64,000 nucleotides of DNA from Cryptomeria japonica (GCF_030272615.1 NC_081412.1:25636501-25700500), one strand, 5' to 3'; shown: positions 22,160 through 33,953, counted from the stretch's first letter. Numbers and translations: made by a program. Notes: generated by a model not told the origin, from the letters alone.

Positions 22160-23830
22160 ATGCCTAAATCGGCGGTGGAATCATCAAAGACGCTCGCTAC
22201 AACCAAGACATCGCGAGCATGAAAATCAGATATCCCACGCAAGGCTGAAAGGATGAAATATCAATATCAAAGAGGGGGACTGAGGGAGTCAAAAGTTCAG
22301 AGTGTTTGGGACAATGTCGGTGATGTCGACCTAGGCCATATTGACATCTAGGATTTCAGGAATCGGGTCTTCTCTCCTAACGCCTATGGCAGGCCCAGAC
22401 AGATGGTGGAAAGTGGCATCGCCCAAGCGGCGGGATTTCTTCCAGTAGTACAAAACTATGAGTTAGTGGTAGAAGCTGCTCGACATTACCAGCCACGTTC
22501 CAGATTGGTACTCCTCGAGAAAATGACCGTCACCAACTTCACTCCTGAGGCCATTGGCGATGCATTCGACATTCCCTTCCCAAACAATCCCACGACCACG
22601 ACTACAGACGAAGCACAGGGGGCGTATGATATGAACCCGGCCAAATACAGAACCCTGATCAACGAGGAGTGGTACAAAGAGAGAAGGCCTCCAAGCGCCA
22701 GAATTGGGAAAACGACCCCAAGAAGTGACTTTCATAATGAGCATGGGGATATGGTCACACTACTCAGCAGGGTTATGGGACTTCCTAAATCCAACTACTT
22801 TGAAGAGTGGATGTTTTATTTCACAGAGCAAGTCTTCGCCGAGAAGTCCAAGTTTGACTGGGCCCAGATTACAAGCGACAACATCCACACCCAGCTAATT
22901 GAACTTGAGAGCAAAAGGTACTTCACTATGACCTCCTACTTGGTCTACATGTTTGCCAAGAACCAGCCACTACCAGGTTTGATAATGAAAGGTGAAATCG
23001 GGAATGGGCCTGGTCAAGTAAAGGTCTATGATTGTTACCCACAATTGCATTATCAGGATATAGCTCGGAGAGAAAATAACAGCCCAGCTTATGCGGTTGG
23101 CCAGTATGAGCGCGTCAATGACGCCTTCATAATGCGCCTGGTAAGGCTAATGCAGTGAGGATTACACATAAGGCTCTCAGAGCAAGCTACCACTCTGGTA
23201 CAGAGATACGGAGCCTGGTTCATCCAGTTCCCAAGGTTCTCCTATATTCGAATAGCGGGCTTTGATGGTGCCCCTCTCCGACTTCCATGGTACCCAACCG
23301 ACAAAATAGTCCTAATGGAGGTCTCAAGGCAGTCATGTCCGGCCGACATCTTACTCAGAGATTGCAGGCAGGCTGGATTTGCGTTCCCCATGATTATAGG
23401 CAACCAGGATGTCCATCTGTAGACCCCCACCCTAGCAGAGGAATCCCTCACGGAGCTGGCTTCTTATGGCCTACAAGAGCATTTTCCGAGAAAATATTTC
23501 GATCACGATAATCTGGCAAAGAGAGCCTATGGCAGGTGGTACAGAGCAAAGGAATCAGTTGAAGCCTATTGGAAAAATTGCTCTGATGACTATGAGGTCC
23601 AGAGGCGTGAATATTCGAGGCTGAGTGTGCAGCAAATGTGACTCTTTGAATACTGCCGGGTCTCGGATCAACTCGCGGATTCAAGAAATTGTCTCCAGGT
23701 TCGAGAATTTGAGGCAGTAAGGCATCTTTTGCCAGGCGTTGATTGGTCGCAGGACCCGATCACTGATTTTGAGGCAGTCATGGCAGCCTCCAGCAAGATA
23801 TACAGACCTATGGTTGCATTAGCAGATTGA
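22160..23830 (+). pseudogene. Element A ORF1: unknown conserved protein, nonsense-decayed
   Basis: One reading frame of 556 codons runs from ATG 22160 to TGA 23828, broken only by stop codons at 22220 (TGA), 22349 (TAG), 23156 (TGA), 23420 (TAG) and 23639 (TGA), with no frameshift. The protein matches element B ORF1 throughout: SGIAQAAGF, EAIGDAFDIP, LLSRVMG, WMFYFTEQ, VYMFAKNQPLPGLIM, VYDCYPQLH, LVQRYGAWFIQFPRF. It resembles the large plant group annotated as putative transposon or Athila ORF1-like proteins that occupy the gag region of some non-autonomous elements, but I cannot confirm the family. No protease, RT or integrase motif. Likely an ancestral structural or nucleic-acid-binding protein of the element. 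Confidence 0.6.
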
Positions 23831-24155
23831 AAGACTAATTCATGAGGGAGTCCAGTTCACCTTCCACTTAATGGGCAGCCTCGATTCTCAGTCCTCCGAA
23901 GATGAGGGAACGTCCAGTGCACCCAGGGAAGAAATTGAAAAACCCGAGAAGAGAAAGAAGGCTAAGGCTTGAAGAGGGACTCGGACGTCCGAAAGAACAA
24001 GAAGGGAAAAGATTCCCATTAGGAGACCAGAGGTCACTTCATCGTCAAAGGACCCCAATTCGTCCGACGATGTAGTAGAACTAGAGTATATACCCGCTCC
24101 GGCTTCCCAGAGTGACATTGATGCATTTTGAATTGATGATTCTCCTGCACCCGAC

Positions 24156-25787
24156 ATGCTAGACACTGAGCTAAGAGCTATTGAATCATCCGAGCCGGCT
24201 AACCAAATTGAAGAGGGAGAAATTCCATCCATTCAAGGGGTTGAAGTGCGTGAACCTACCCAACAAAGCCGCCATGAGTTGCTGCCCCATAATACAACCA
24301 AAGATGACTCTATCGTTGAAGGAGAGCAAAGAACAGAGGAGACTTGCGAGCTCGAAAGAACTGAAGAGCAACCATCACATGAGGGCACTAGGGAGTTATT
24401 CAGTGAAGTGGGAGAAAATTCAGCTGCAAGCAAGGAACTTGGCACCTCCTCCACTCCTCCGGTAACCGAACAGTTGCGAATCTATGATGAGTCGACTGAA
24501 AACATCAAAGAACAGAATGCAGACTTAACCATATCATCAACCTAGATAGTACCTCAAGAATTGTTGATTGCCAGAGGCCAGCGCAAGGCCGCCACCAAAC
24601 CACCTATTGATCTGGAGGACATCTTCTCGCGCATAGACCAAGCTAAAGCTACGGGGAAGAAAAAGCCCAGGGCATATTCTAGAATAACTAAGGATGAGCA
24701 AAGGAACCACACTCTTCACATTGCCACCCCGCCTATAGACAAGCAAGCAGATCAGATTACACTGGCGGATTATAACATCATAGCTGTCCCCATCGGACGA
24801 GCAACTAAGGAGCAAGAAAAGGAGGAATTGAAGGACTCAGTGCAGAACATACTCAGGCAACTTGAGGAGATAATAGATGAGAAGGATATGTATCGAGCTT
24901 GCGCTGAACAGGCCAAAGGATATATTGGTCAACTCCTAAGACCATTGCACAATGCTTCCGAATCCCATATTCCCCCGACGGCATTGGCCCCAGAGGACCA
25001 CAACAGAATTTGAGAGAGTACGGGATACCGCAAGGGCCATCAGGGAATGGATACAGGGCATTAAAGGAAGGGGAGAGCAAATCCTTGAGGAAGTGAAAGA
25101 GATGGCCCACCATCGAGAACTCACTCTGGTCAAGTTATTAGAGGTAAAAGGGAATCTCTTAGAATGCATGAAGTGGCTGCCACAACTCTTTCCCTCATTA
25201 GGGCTCTTTTCTGGACCCACGCACAGATTCCAACATTGTTTGCCATCCTGGATCCGTATAACATTAGCACTCTTAAGGAATGGTACTGGACTATCACCAT
25301 GAAGATCGACACGAGGGAGGTCATTGATAAAGAAAACGACGCATGCGAGGTGATTTTGGGAGGCATGCAAGAACTCGGTAAGACAATCCTTCGATCAATG
25401 GTTTCAGGGTGGAGAAATGACTCGTCTGATGAGGTAATACAACCAGACTGGGAGGAAAGATTGGGAACAAATAAGATAACTTATTCCGCCAAGGACTTGA
25501 GTTTTGTTGGTCAGTTTCCTTCGGACATGTTGTGCTTGGAACGTAACCATTCCAGCTGGAAGGATGGTTTGAAGCACGTGGCCCAATACCTCGAGGGCAT
25601 GCAATATAAAATTCGCAATCCTCCTATGCCTCCCTTCAGCCTGTTATTCCAAATATGCATTAGGTTCCAGGAGTATGTTCGTGAGGAACGTGCGGCAGGT
25701 CGTGATCTCTGGCAAGAATATTTGCATGGTGAAAATGACTTCTTGGAGAAAGAATCTACAAAGGGAAAAGAGAAAGTGCTTTCCTAG
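24156..25787 (+). pseudogene. Element A ORF2 region: acidic/coiled-coil protein, decayed
   Basis: Open blocks at 24156-24545, 24561-25013 (same frame, separated by TAG), then about 25010-25200 in another frame and 25164-25787. The first part is Glu/Ser/Thr-rich and disordered. The middle (LEDIFSRIDQAK, SRITKDEQRNHTLHIATPPI) and the end (FERVRDTARAIREWIQGIKG, CEVILGGMQELGKTILRSMV) align with element B 57097-58567 (SKVVREESGSRTLHIAEPAV and onward). Conservation between A and B shows the block was once a real protein. Function unknown; the C-terminal half is probably helical. Confidence 0.55.
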
Positions 25788-26067
25788 AAAGTGCTTTTCC
25801 CTTTTTGTTTCAGAATTTTGAAAAATGCACTTTTGGGCCAAAAGGTCATGTTTGACTTCCAAGTCAACTAAAATGTAAAACTTTATGTATGGACCTTTTT
25901 GGGTTATTTCTGGATATGTTTTAATTACCCCTTTTGGGTAGTTATTGCTCCTTTTGGGGTGGTGGTTGATATTTGGCTCCCATTTATGGGTATGGGCAGT
26001 TATGTTTTATGGATGAATCTGGGCCACTTGTTTAGATTAGATCTTGGCCATTCATCCATTTTTAAAG

Positions 26068-26923
26068 CCTATTTAAGGGACTGGTTTTCCCTTATTTTTG
26101 TAATAAGTTCTTGGATTGTTGCAAAAGCTCTGACGAAATTTACAGGATCTAATGCAAAGTTGAGACTGTTTCCAAATTTCCTTGTGAGTGCATGGTCTCC
26201 TTCATTAATTTAGACTTTTCAGTTATGCTTCTTTCCTTTATATAGCATTTTCAGATAAATATCCGATAGAATCCTCGCTGTTCACAGCATTAGGGAATGA
26301 TTGATTGTCTTTCCTCCTGCATGGTTAATGTGAACCTTGCACATTCTTAGTTCGGTTGTTGAGTGCTTACTGAATGAATGTCAAAATTCTGATGTGGTAT
26401 TTAATAAACATGAAAATCCAAATTTCCTTTGAAGATCACACTAGATTGATGCAAGTGTTGTGCTTAAATGGCTGGTAATGCTTAATTTAGTTATTTGGAG
26501 GTGTCCGTCTGTTTATTGAATCTGCTATCTTAGTTAAAATTTTATACTTTCTATATTTCTCTCTCCCTATCCTTACCTTTTTCCCCTTTTTATCAAGAGA
26601 ATCCGCAGTCCTTTTGAAGAAAGTATCAACCCAACTTAAACCATTTGATAAGCAAGACCATGAAAGTTGTGGCGAACTCATCCAACAATCGCCTATCTCA
26701 CCGTAAGTCCCCCTTGTGTTTCAAGCAAAACACATCAAACCACTGTGCAATCCCGCAGTCAAGACTTGACAAACGAAACCTTGAGGTTGTCCCCTTTGAT
26801 CAAGCGTAGAAAATAGCATAGGGATTTCCTTATTTCAAGAGAGGATAGGATACTCAGTCAGTTTATTCTATTCTGCGTTGGTCGTATGAAGTTTGCAGCA
26901 ACGCGACTTTAGACACGTCAACA
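26068..26923 (+). promoter_or_regulatory. 3' module of element A with TATA-like box
   Basis: CCTATTTAAGGG at 26068-26079 is followed by conserved phrases also found in B, D and E: TTTGTAAT, GCATGGT, GAATGAATG, then near the end TTCAAGAGAGGATAGG, ending CAACA. About 850 bp separate the TATA-like box from the terminus (816 bp in B, about 755 bp in E). The layout recalls the R-U5 part of an LTR. Confidence 0.5.
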
Positions 26924-28022
26924 AACCCTAACTCTCTCGTGCGAGACCCCCACATTAGCAATCACGAAGAATCTAGATCGAAGCAACAATTTGTAGCTCT
27001 TTCAAACCTGTGCGAATGTGAAGCAAGGCCTTGCTAAGTTTTTACTACCCAAACTGAGAAAAACAAGGGCAAATAGTTTTTTACGTGTCCCATCAAAAAG
27101 GTATTGGAACTTCCATTTTTTGTTTCTCGTTTTCAAGTTTGAGTTTACTCTGGATGCTTTAAATTATCATGTTTGGGTCATTTTTAGGGGGAAGGATCTT
27201 TTGGGTTTTCCAAATGGTGTGATAAATTGGACTCAACTGCTTATTTTGTGAGGTCTGAGCCAAAGGAAAGTGAGGAGAAATAGTACTAAGTTTTGAGAAG
27301 AGGACAAAAAATTGCTCTTTTTACAAACTCTTAGAATAACCCTAGCCATAGCTCTCCTTCATATAACCCTTATGAAAACCTTAACTCTTTCGTGCGAGAC
27401 CCCAACATTAGCAGTCATGAAGAATCTAGATCGGAGCAACAATTTGTAGCTCTTTCAAACCTGTGCAAATGTGAAGCAAGGTCTTGCTAAGTTTTTACTA
27501 CCCAAACTAAGAAAAACAAGGGAAAATAGATTTTTACGTGTCCCATCAAAAAAGTATTGGAATTTTCATTTTTTGTTTCTCGTTTTCAAGTTTGAGTTTT
27601 CCCTGAATGCTTTAAACTATTGTGTTTGGGTCATTGCTAGGGGGAAGGATCTTTTGGGTTTTCCAAATGGTGTGATAAATTAGACTTAATTACTTACTTT
27701 GTGAGGTTTGAGCCACAGGAAAGTGTGACGAGAAATGGTACTAAGCAAGATATTGTCTAGAAAGTTTTCAGAAGAGGAGAAAAAATTGTTGTTTTTACAA
27801 ACTCTTAGAATAACCCTAGCCTTAGCTCTCCTTCATATAACCCTTATCAAAACCCTAATTTTCTCGTGCAAGACCCCAACATTAGCAGTCATGAAGAATT
27901 TGAGTGTTCCTTGAATGCTTTAAATTATCGTATTTTTTTTCTAGGGGTCATTGTTAAGGGCAAGGGTCTTGTGGGTTTTGAAAATGGTGTGATAAATTGG
28001 ACTCATAGAAGGCTGATTCAAA
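26924..28022 (+). repeat. Outer repeat array, right arm, resumed after element A
   Basis: Plus-orientation units begin near 26930, 27387 and 27847, the mirror of about 4375-2655. At about 27895 the sequence jumps from the TCATGAAGAATT box directly to GAGTGTTCCTTGAATGC, skipping about 0.6 kb present on the left. The match to the left arm ends at GGCTGATTCAAA (28022). Confidence 0.85.
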
Positions 28023-28918
28023 GGCCTAGCCTTAACTCTCCTTCATATAACCCTTATCAAAACCCTAACTGTCTCGTGCGAGACCCCAACATTAGCAGTC
28101 ATGAAGAATCTAGATCGGAGCAACAATTTGCAGCTCTTTCAATCCTGTGCGAATGTGAAGCAAGGCCTTGCTAAGTTTTTATTGCCCAAATTGAGAAAAA
28201 CAAGGGCAAGCAGTTTTTTACTTGTCCCATCAAACAGTTATTGGACTTTTCATTTTTTGTTTCTCATTTTCAAGTTTGAGTTTTCCCCGAATGCTTTAAA
28301 TTATCGTGTTTGGGTCATTGTTAGGGCAAAGGATCTTTTGGGTTTTTCAAATGGTGTGATAAATTGCACTCAACTAATTATTTTGTGAGGTTTGAGCCAT
28401 AGGAAACTGTGAGGAGAAATGGTACGTAGCAAGATATTGTTTAGAAAGTTTTGAGAAGAGGAGAAACAATTGCTCCTTTTACAAACTCTTGCAACTCTAA
28501 TTGAAAATAAAACAATGGGAAATCATGACATCTCTGATTGAAATCATATTCATGTAAAAATCTGGTGCATAAATGATTTAAAAATTGATGAAATTAAAAT
28601 AGAAAAATGGGAAAACATTACATCTCCGAATGAAAACATGCCATTAACTAAAAACATGACATCAAATGAAAAGAGAATTGAATTCTGAAAACAGTAAACA
28701 TTGATGGGCTCTAGAACTTCAGACTCTTTTTGGATGACATTTTGGTCTACTTGAGGACAATAGAGTAGTGTAATTTCTTCCAATGGTGCAATGACCTCAA
28801 AGCCTCTGCTTCACAAAACCCTAACCCTAACTCTCAGTCACAAAATTCAAATCCTAACTCGCATTCACGAAATCCTAACTGTAGCCTTAGCACTCCACAA
28901 TGTAATAGCCCGAACCAA
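28023..28918 (+). repeat. Further copy of the outer repeat beyond the palindrome
   Basis: One more ~460-bp unit (28023-28490) is followed by a partial copy of the 19250-20060 block in the same order but shortened (AACATTGATGGGCTCT at about 28690, TGGTGCAATGACCTCAAAGC at about 28780). It ends near the phrase AATAGCCCGAACC at 28918. It has no counterpart on the left, where gypsy pol begins. Confidence 0.75.
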
Positions 28919-29190
28919 GTTCCGCACTTACCACTAGAGAACAAAGTATTTTCACATCATCTGTACACCTTTTTGCCACAAATGAGATGGTGTCGCTCCA
29001 TGATAAACACATGTAGTAGTCCCTAGCGAAGCTAGTTTCCCTGTCCATTACAGAACAACTTAGGGGATTACCATATTCAAATCCTGATGAAGAACAACTT
29101 CAATCTCATATCCTCTTATGTATTGGCTAGGAAGTTATGCTATGTACAAATCTATGGGTAGAAACAGGGCTTGTCAATGGTGCACTGTAA
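28919..29190. other. Unassigned 272 bp
   Basis: No repeat match or gene recognised between the end of the outer repeat and the LTR at 29191. Confidence 0.4.
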
Positions 29191-31239
29191 TGTCCCCTAC
29201 TAGGCCTAGATATGTTTTAACTACAATCAATTACAATACATTTATGACTCACACTAAATATATTAGGAAACATTTCCACCTTAACCTAAATCCAATTAGT
29301 GATATTCCACTGCCCCACCAATTAACTAGTAACAAATAAATTGTTCATCTATCATACATCCATAATTCTTAATGCAAATGTCAAACCAATTGTGGTGTCC
29401 CCAACATGAAAACATCTCCTTTCCCAAGTTCTTAAACACTGGCAGTAGTAACAAGGATTATACATATAAATATATCCTCCTTGACGTAATTTATCTTATG
29501 GTCTCTTTCTGATTTACAATCTATTATTGTTATATATATATATATATATTACTTATTCTGATTTGAATAACCAATAATTGTTGTATTTGCTAATTACGTA
29601 TTATATACATTATTGATACTAACACTGCCTAAAACATTGGTTATCAACATATTTAGTGACTGGTAAAGAGCAGACAGATCTGATGCATAGCAGATATGGT
29701 CTGCCACTGTTATGAATTAAAATATTAGTATTCTGCATACAAACATTATCGGGCTGCATGCATATATTAAGCATAATTTTTAAACGCATCCCCTATGCAT
29801 ACAACTCAGAACAAGGATGTTTGCTGCCTATGATTTCCTAATAGTTTCCATCCTTCTCTCCCTCGTTTGCCCAACAATGTCTGGTTATAATAACCAGACA
29901 GAGTATATATAGAACATCCTATATTATGTCACGTATCCTATACCTTTATATGTTAAACAGTCATAAGCAATAATACAATGCGTATCAGCAATGAACAGAT
30001 AGAAGTAACATTCATTATGCCATATTTAACAATCATAAACGGCAATACGTTACTAGTCAGTAGTATACAGATATAAATAGTAATCATTATGTTGTGTATG
30101 GGGAACTCATACCACAACTACAGAATTGAATCGATCTGCTGTATATTTAATCTCTTATAAATGCTAATATCTTATATTATTCCCTAAATAGCTGTGCTCA
30201 TTCCTGTGAATTGTCAATAACTAGTGTTTACAGAAAGTAATTTAATTTTCTTATTGTTTTTGGCATCTATTCCATGATCAGACGTACTCACTGAATTCCC
30301 AGCAAGAGAACGATATCAGACAAATTCTGTTCATTAACATTAGAGTTAGGACTTGTACAGAGAAGACCTTGTGCACAGAGTCACCGTATGGTATTGATTA
30401 GATAGAATAATTCACATCTTAATATTGTTTTGATTAAGTGCAGTTCAGACTATTACCGTAATCTATGAATTTGGTAAATTGTAACCATAACATTATCGTA
30501 ATGACAGTACACGGTTATTGCCTGAGAGTAAACTTGTAATCTGGTTTTCTAGCGTGCTGAGTGTGCATACATACCTGGAACTTACGTCTTGATTTTTCAG
30601 AAGTTCATGGCTATCGTCTTTTCTTTTTTTTTTCCGTGTCCCCCTCTTTCTCTTTTTTTATCCCTCTCTTATACCTTCCAAGAGAGGTATTTGTTCCCTT
30701 ACAAGACATACCTCTTCTCAAACAAAACTCTTCATCACACCTCTCTCTTGCTAATTAGAGATCGCTGTCTTATGGGTTTCGTAATGCATCCCTCCGCATA
30801 GTGTTTGGTTGCCATCTTTCACTAACATATACAAGTAGCAAAGATCACTAGTTTTTGGATAGTCTAACAATGGTTATCATTATAGTCTTTTTGAAACGTA
30901 TTATCTACTTCTTAATCACCGCCTCATATAATTGGTCCACTGCCTATTACTAATTACTATGCAAGAGTATTTTAAGAACAACGGTAGAATTATGAAATGT
31001 AAACAATAATATTATCAATAATATAATAATAATATTTTTATTAATATGTAATGCTTAATATTGATTTACTCTATTTGAATATTTTCAGAATATTATTATT
31101 AATGAATACTAATTAAAAAATAATATTTAATAAATAAACGAGTATTTATTAATTTCAATTAATCTTTCATTAATAAATATTAAATTAATAATAATTATTT
31201 AATTTAGGTTTTATATATATAACGATCAGGGAGGGGACA
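29191..31239 (-). mobile_element. Long 3' LTR of the TGTCCCC family
   Basis: On the minus strand it starts TGTCCCCTCCCTGATCG and ends GTAGGGGACA. It shares the order of landmarks with the palindrome LTRs, including the AGATCTGA region near 29.67 kb and the CTGCCACT phrase, but is more than twice as long (2049 versus about 930 bp). A purine tract precedes it on the minus strand at 31247-31260, so it is a 3' LTR. The other side (29190) has no tRNA-Met primer site. A (TA)n run lies at about 29530-29550. Confidence 0.75.
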
Positions 31240-31246
31240 TGATAGT

Positions 31247-31260
31247 CCGCCCTTCCTGAG
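31247..31260 (-). other. Polypurine tract next to the TGTCCCC 3' LTR
   Basis: The minus strand reads CTCAGGAAGGGCGGACT just upstream of the LTR start, preceded by TTGAGGACAAGCAA. A purine-rich tract abutting the 3' LTR is where plus-strand DNA synthesis starts in LTR elements. The few bases between tract and LTR make the assignment probable, not certain. Confidence 0.5.
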
Positions 31261-31309
31261 ATTGCTTGTCCTCAAGCAATTGAAAATTTTCTCAAGCCGA
31301 GTCATTTCC

Positions 31310-33166
31310 TAATAAACACAAGGTATACATATGTATATACACACGAAGCATACATAAAGTACACACACAATACATGTAAGGTAATGAAGCATGAAGCTCG
31401 AATACATTTAGTAACATGAAGCAGGAGGCATTAGGAGTATGTAAGACGTTGGACGGCATGAAGTAATACACACGAAGTCATTTAAACACATCAAGGCTTG
31501 AAGTATACATGGAAGTCTTGAAGCATAGATATAAGTACTGCATGTAGCAATATTCGCAAATACACGTAAGATATGAAACATACACGTCACATGGAGGGGC
31601 AAAGCATGTATATGAAACACATACAGAGTAAACACTCTATGTACAAACCCAGTACATCAAGCATGCACCTGAATTCTCTCAAGTATCCTATATATATCAT
31701 ATCGTATGAGAATGCTATTATGGAATACACTCAATGAAGGTGCAGTTCATACTCCCCATATATTTTATATGAATTTGACTAGGAACAAGTTATAACAATA
31801 TCGTAAAACATAAATTGGAACTGTTACAGTTATGGTAAAGATATAATAATAAGTTTGGCATTTAAACAATTAAAGGTAAATAGGTTTCTAAGTTACATAT
31901 TCATATATCAAATGCAATTTCTTCAAACAATACAAATTAATTGCAAGAGTTCCAGGGATGTTCCATGCAAAAACTTTTCCTAAATCTACAAAGTTCACTA
32001 CAAGCACACGAATTTCAATAGATTTAAAACAATACATATGTTTCTTCAACCTTGCTTCTCTATATGTTGCTCGTTTAGGAATCAATATCTTCTAAAAATT
32101 ACTACCCATGTACTTCACTGTACTAATATCTTTTTCTCTACAGCTATCGTCTAGTTCGATGGATTTTAACAAGTTCTTCATCTCTACAACGATGACTCCT
32201 ACCTACCGATCCATTGAGCATTGCTCATTTTAAAACATGACACTTGTTTAACAATGGAGATGCATAAAATAGGTCCACTTTTTCTAAATTTTACTAATTA
32301 GCAGCTCTACGGACAATTATGATTTTTGATAAGTCACAACACACAACATCAATTGCATTCCATAATTACGAAAGGCTACGGGTAAATATCATGCTTTAGG
32401 GATTTTTCTGTGGATACTCATCCCTGTTTTGCTTGTAAACAATTAGGTAGTGTAATAGAGGTTTTGGGTTGGAACCTTATGAAATAAGTTTAATCTTGCG
32501 ATCAAATTAGGGTTTCCTGTCACTTCAATATATATATATATTGGTATGGTCATGCCTTTTGTGTTTGTGAAACTAAAATATGCATTGGTAGAGATGCAGA
32601 AGCACTACCTAGCATAATATTATTTGATGTTTCAACTTGTGCATTATCGTAACATTTCCCATGTTAGAGTTGATTGCAGTTCCAATTTTTGCTTCCCTAC
32701 AGGTTTGCAGGAGATTGCCAAAGCACGTGCTTTGCAATTACCTGACACTTTGTTAGATAATTCGGTAACACTTGTGAATGTATTTTGATCCTTCAATCTA
32801 TTTGTTAAAGACTCTGATAACTTTGTATCAATGCCCTCGGTTTTGTCCTTTAAACATGTTTTTTATAGGATGGAGACTCTAAGATCAATATTTCAATTCT
32901 CTCTTATTTATCCTTCAAACCTGCACCATTCAATACAATAAAAGATTTGAGTTTTCTACTTTTGAATTTGCGAACTTTTGGAATAATTTTTAGTGTCAAA
33001 AGAAAAAAACGTGCGTTCTAAAACATTTGATACCATATGCTATTGCCATGAAATAAGTGGATTGTTTTCAATTAAAAAGAATGAAATTCGTAATGGTTTT
33101 ATTAGCATGTGTTATGTTTGTTTTCAAGCTCTTAAAATATGTTTAAGTAGAGAATGTTACAGGCTA
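31310..33166. other. AT-rich DNA; degenerate repeats then no confident gene
   Basis: 31310-31700 carries the same degenerate GAAGCATACA/TACATGAAG field as 16577-17300. The rest to 33166 is AT-rich. The only coding-like piece is the 62-bp block at 32703-32764. Confidence 0.4.
32703..32764 (+). pseudogene. Exon-like 62-bp block
   Basis: A pyrimidine-rich acceptor (TTTTTGCTTCCCTACAG) precedes, and a donor (TCG then GTAACA) follows. The block translates as LQEIAKARALQLPDTLLDNS in one open frame. I do not recognise the protein. It may belong to the same gene or gene fragment as 39188-39253, which lies beyond the copia element; that link is a guess from position only. Confidence 0.3.
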
Positions 33167-33171
33167 TTTTT

Positions 33172-33940
33172 TGTTAATGCATAATAGCTTCGGTAAGATA
33201 AATGATTGAATGAGAGATAAATGAAGTCTCTCATTCAATCATTTATCATATCGATAACTATGATAACACCATCAAGCAATTGAATCATCCTTGATAATCA
33301 TTCTATATTTGTATATGACCAAACTATTGATTAAATCATACTATGCATCTTTCTCATGTTCATCTATCTAATGAATCTTGTATCTAGATGAATATCGATC
33401 TAACATAATGATGACTCCTATTAATATATTATTGGATTGCATTAGATCAGATTGCATTAGATCGGGTTGCATATTATATCGGGGTGCATATAGTATATAT
33501 CGAATGCATATCGGGTAGTGTTATGTTAGTCACCGATAGTTATCGGTTGTCAAGGCTAACACACCGATAACTATCGGCTGTTAGCATTGACAGCCAACGA
33601 TATACTATCGGGTGGTAGCGATTGGTTAACACCGATAATTATTGGTTATACTCCACACCGATTGACATTTACGTAACATGCAGTTTATTAGTATTAACAA
33701 TAAGACACGATCAAGTAATGTCTTGATCGGTCATGACCGATCAAGGCATTACTTGACCATGCCTTGTTTGTCATATACTTATAGTAAGTGGCATTCGTGA
33801 GATAGGACATAGAAAATATTAAATGTTCCTCTCATCTATCACAAGGAAGAATATAGTCAGATATATACAATAAGAATAATACCAAAATTAGATAATAGAA
33901 TATAACTTAGATATTGAATGTAAATTGAACATCATTTACA
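33172..33940 (+). mobile_element. copia 5' LTR
   Basis: Starts TGTTAATGCATAATAGC and ends TTGAACATCATTTACA. Inside are a 21-bp perfect hairpin stem (33198-33218 with 33228-33248, 9-nt loop), a cluster of CCGATAnnTATCGG mini-palindromes (33525-33650) and a 44-nt near-perfect palindrome at 33712-33755. No canonical TATA is clear to me. Confidence 0.93.
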
Positions 33941-33941
33941 A

Positions 33942-33953
33942 GGTATCAAAGTT
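33942..33953 (+). other. copia primer binding site (degenerate tRNA-Met type)
   Basis: GGTATCAAAGTT directly follows the 5' LTR and matches the initiator-Met type TGGTATCAGAGC at most positions. Confidence 0.6.

Larger units (their letters stand above)
20084..26923 (+). mobile_element. Element A: TGTTG...CAACA unit with unknown multi-domain ORFs
   Basis: A 6840-bp insertion into the right palindrome arm. It begins TGTTGTGCGTTGCACACAC and ends GACACGTCAACA. It is flanked by AACCT (20079-20083) and AACCC (26924-26928); the other arm shows the empty site AAAACCCTAACTC, so this is a 5-bp target duplication with one later change. Termini and TSD are of the LTR-retrotransposon type, yet the first kilobase does not recur near the end, so no flanking LTR pair exists. 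Content in order: degenerate leader, a spliceable intron, two pseudogenised coding blocks, and a 3' module with a TATA-like box. Closely related in plan to element B. Confidence 0.8.
2655..28022. repeat. Giant inverted repeat (palindrome), arms about 9 kb
   Basis: The left arm is 2655-11775. The right arm is 11791-28022 and is interrupted by two later insertions (15672-16571 and 20084-26923). Matching landmarks in reverse order are 2655/28022, the LTRs 5179-6108/18318-19249, the 25-bp repeats near 8.4/15.1 kb, the exon-like blocks 9600-9859/13702-13963, and 11761-11775/11791-11805 at the centre. The arms are highly similar but not identical: they differ by point changes, small indels, a roughly 0.6-kb deletion in the right outer array and repeat copy number. 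Pairing of the outer array inside 27.8-28.0 kb skips units present on the left. Confidence 0.93.

Noticed and set aside
2655-28022. Palindrome as an assembly fold-back artefact
   Set aside because: The arms differ by substitutions, repeat number, a 0.6-kb deletion and two large insertions with target duplications, which an artefact would not create.
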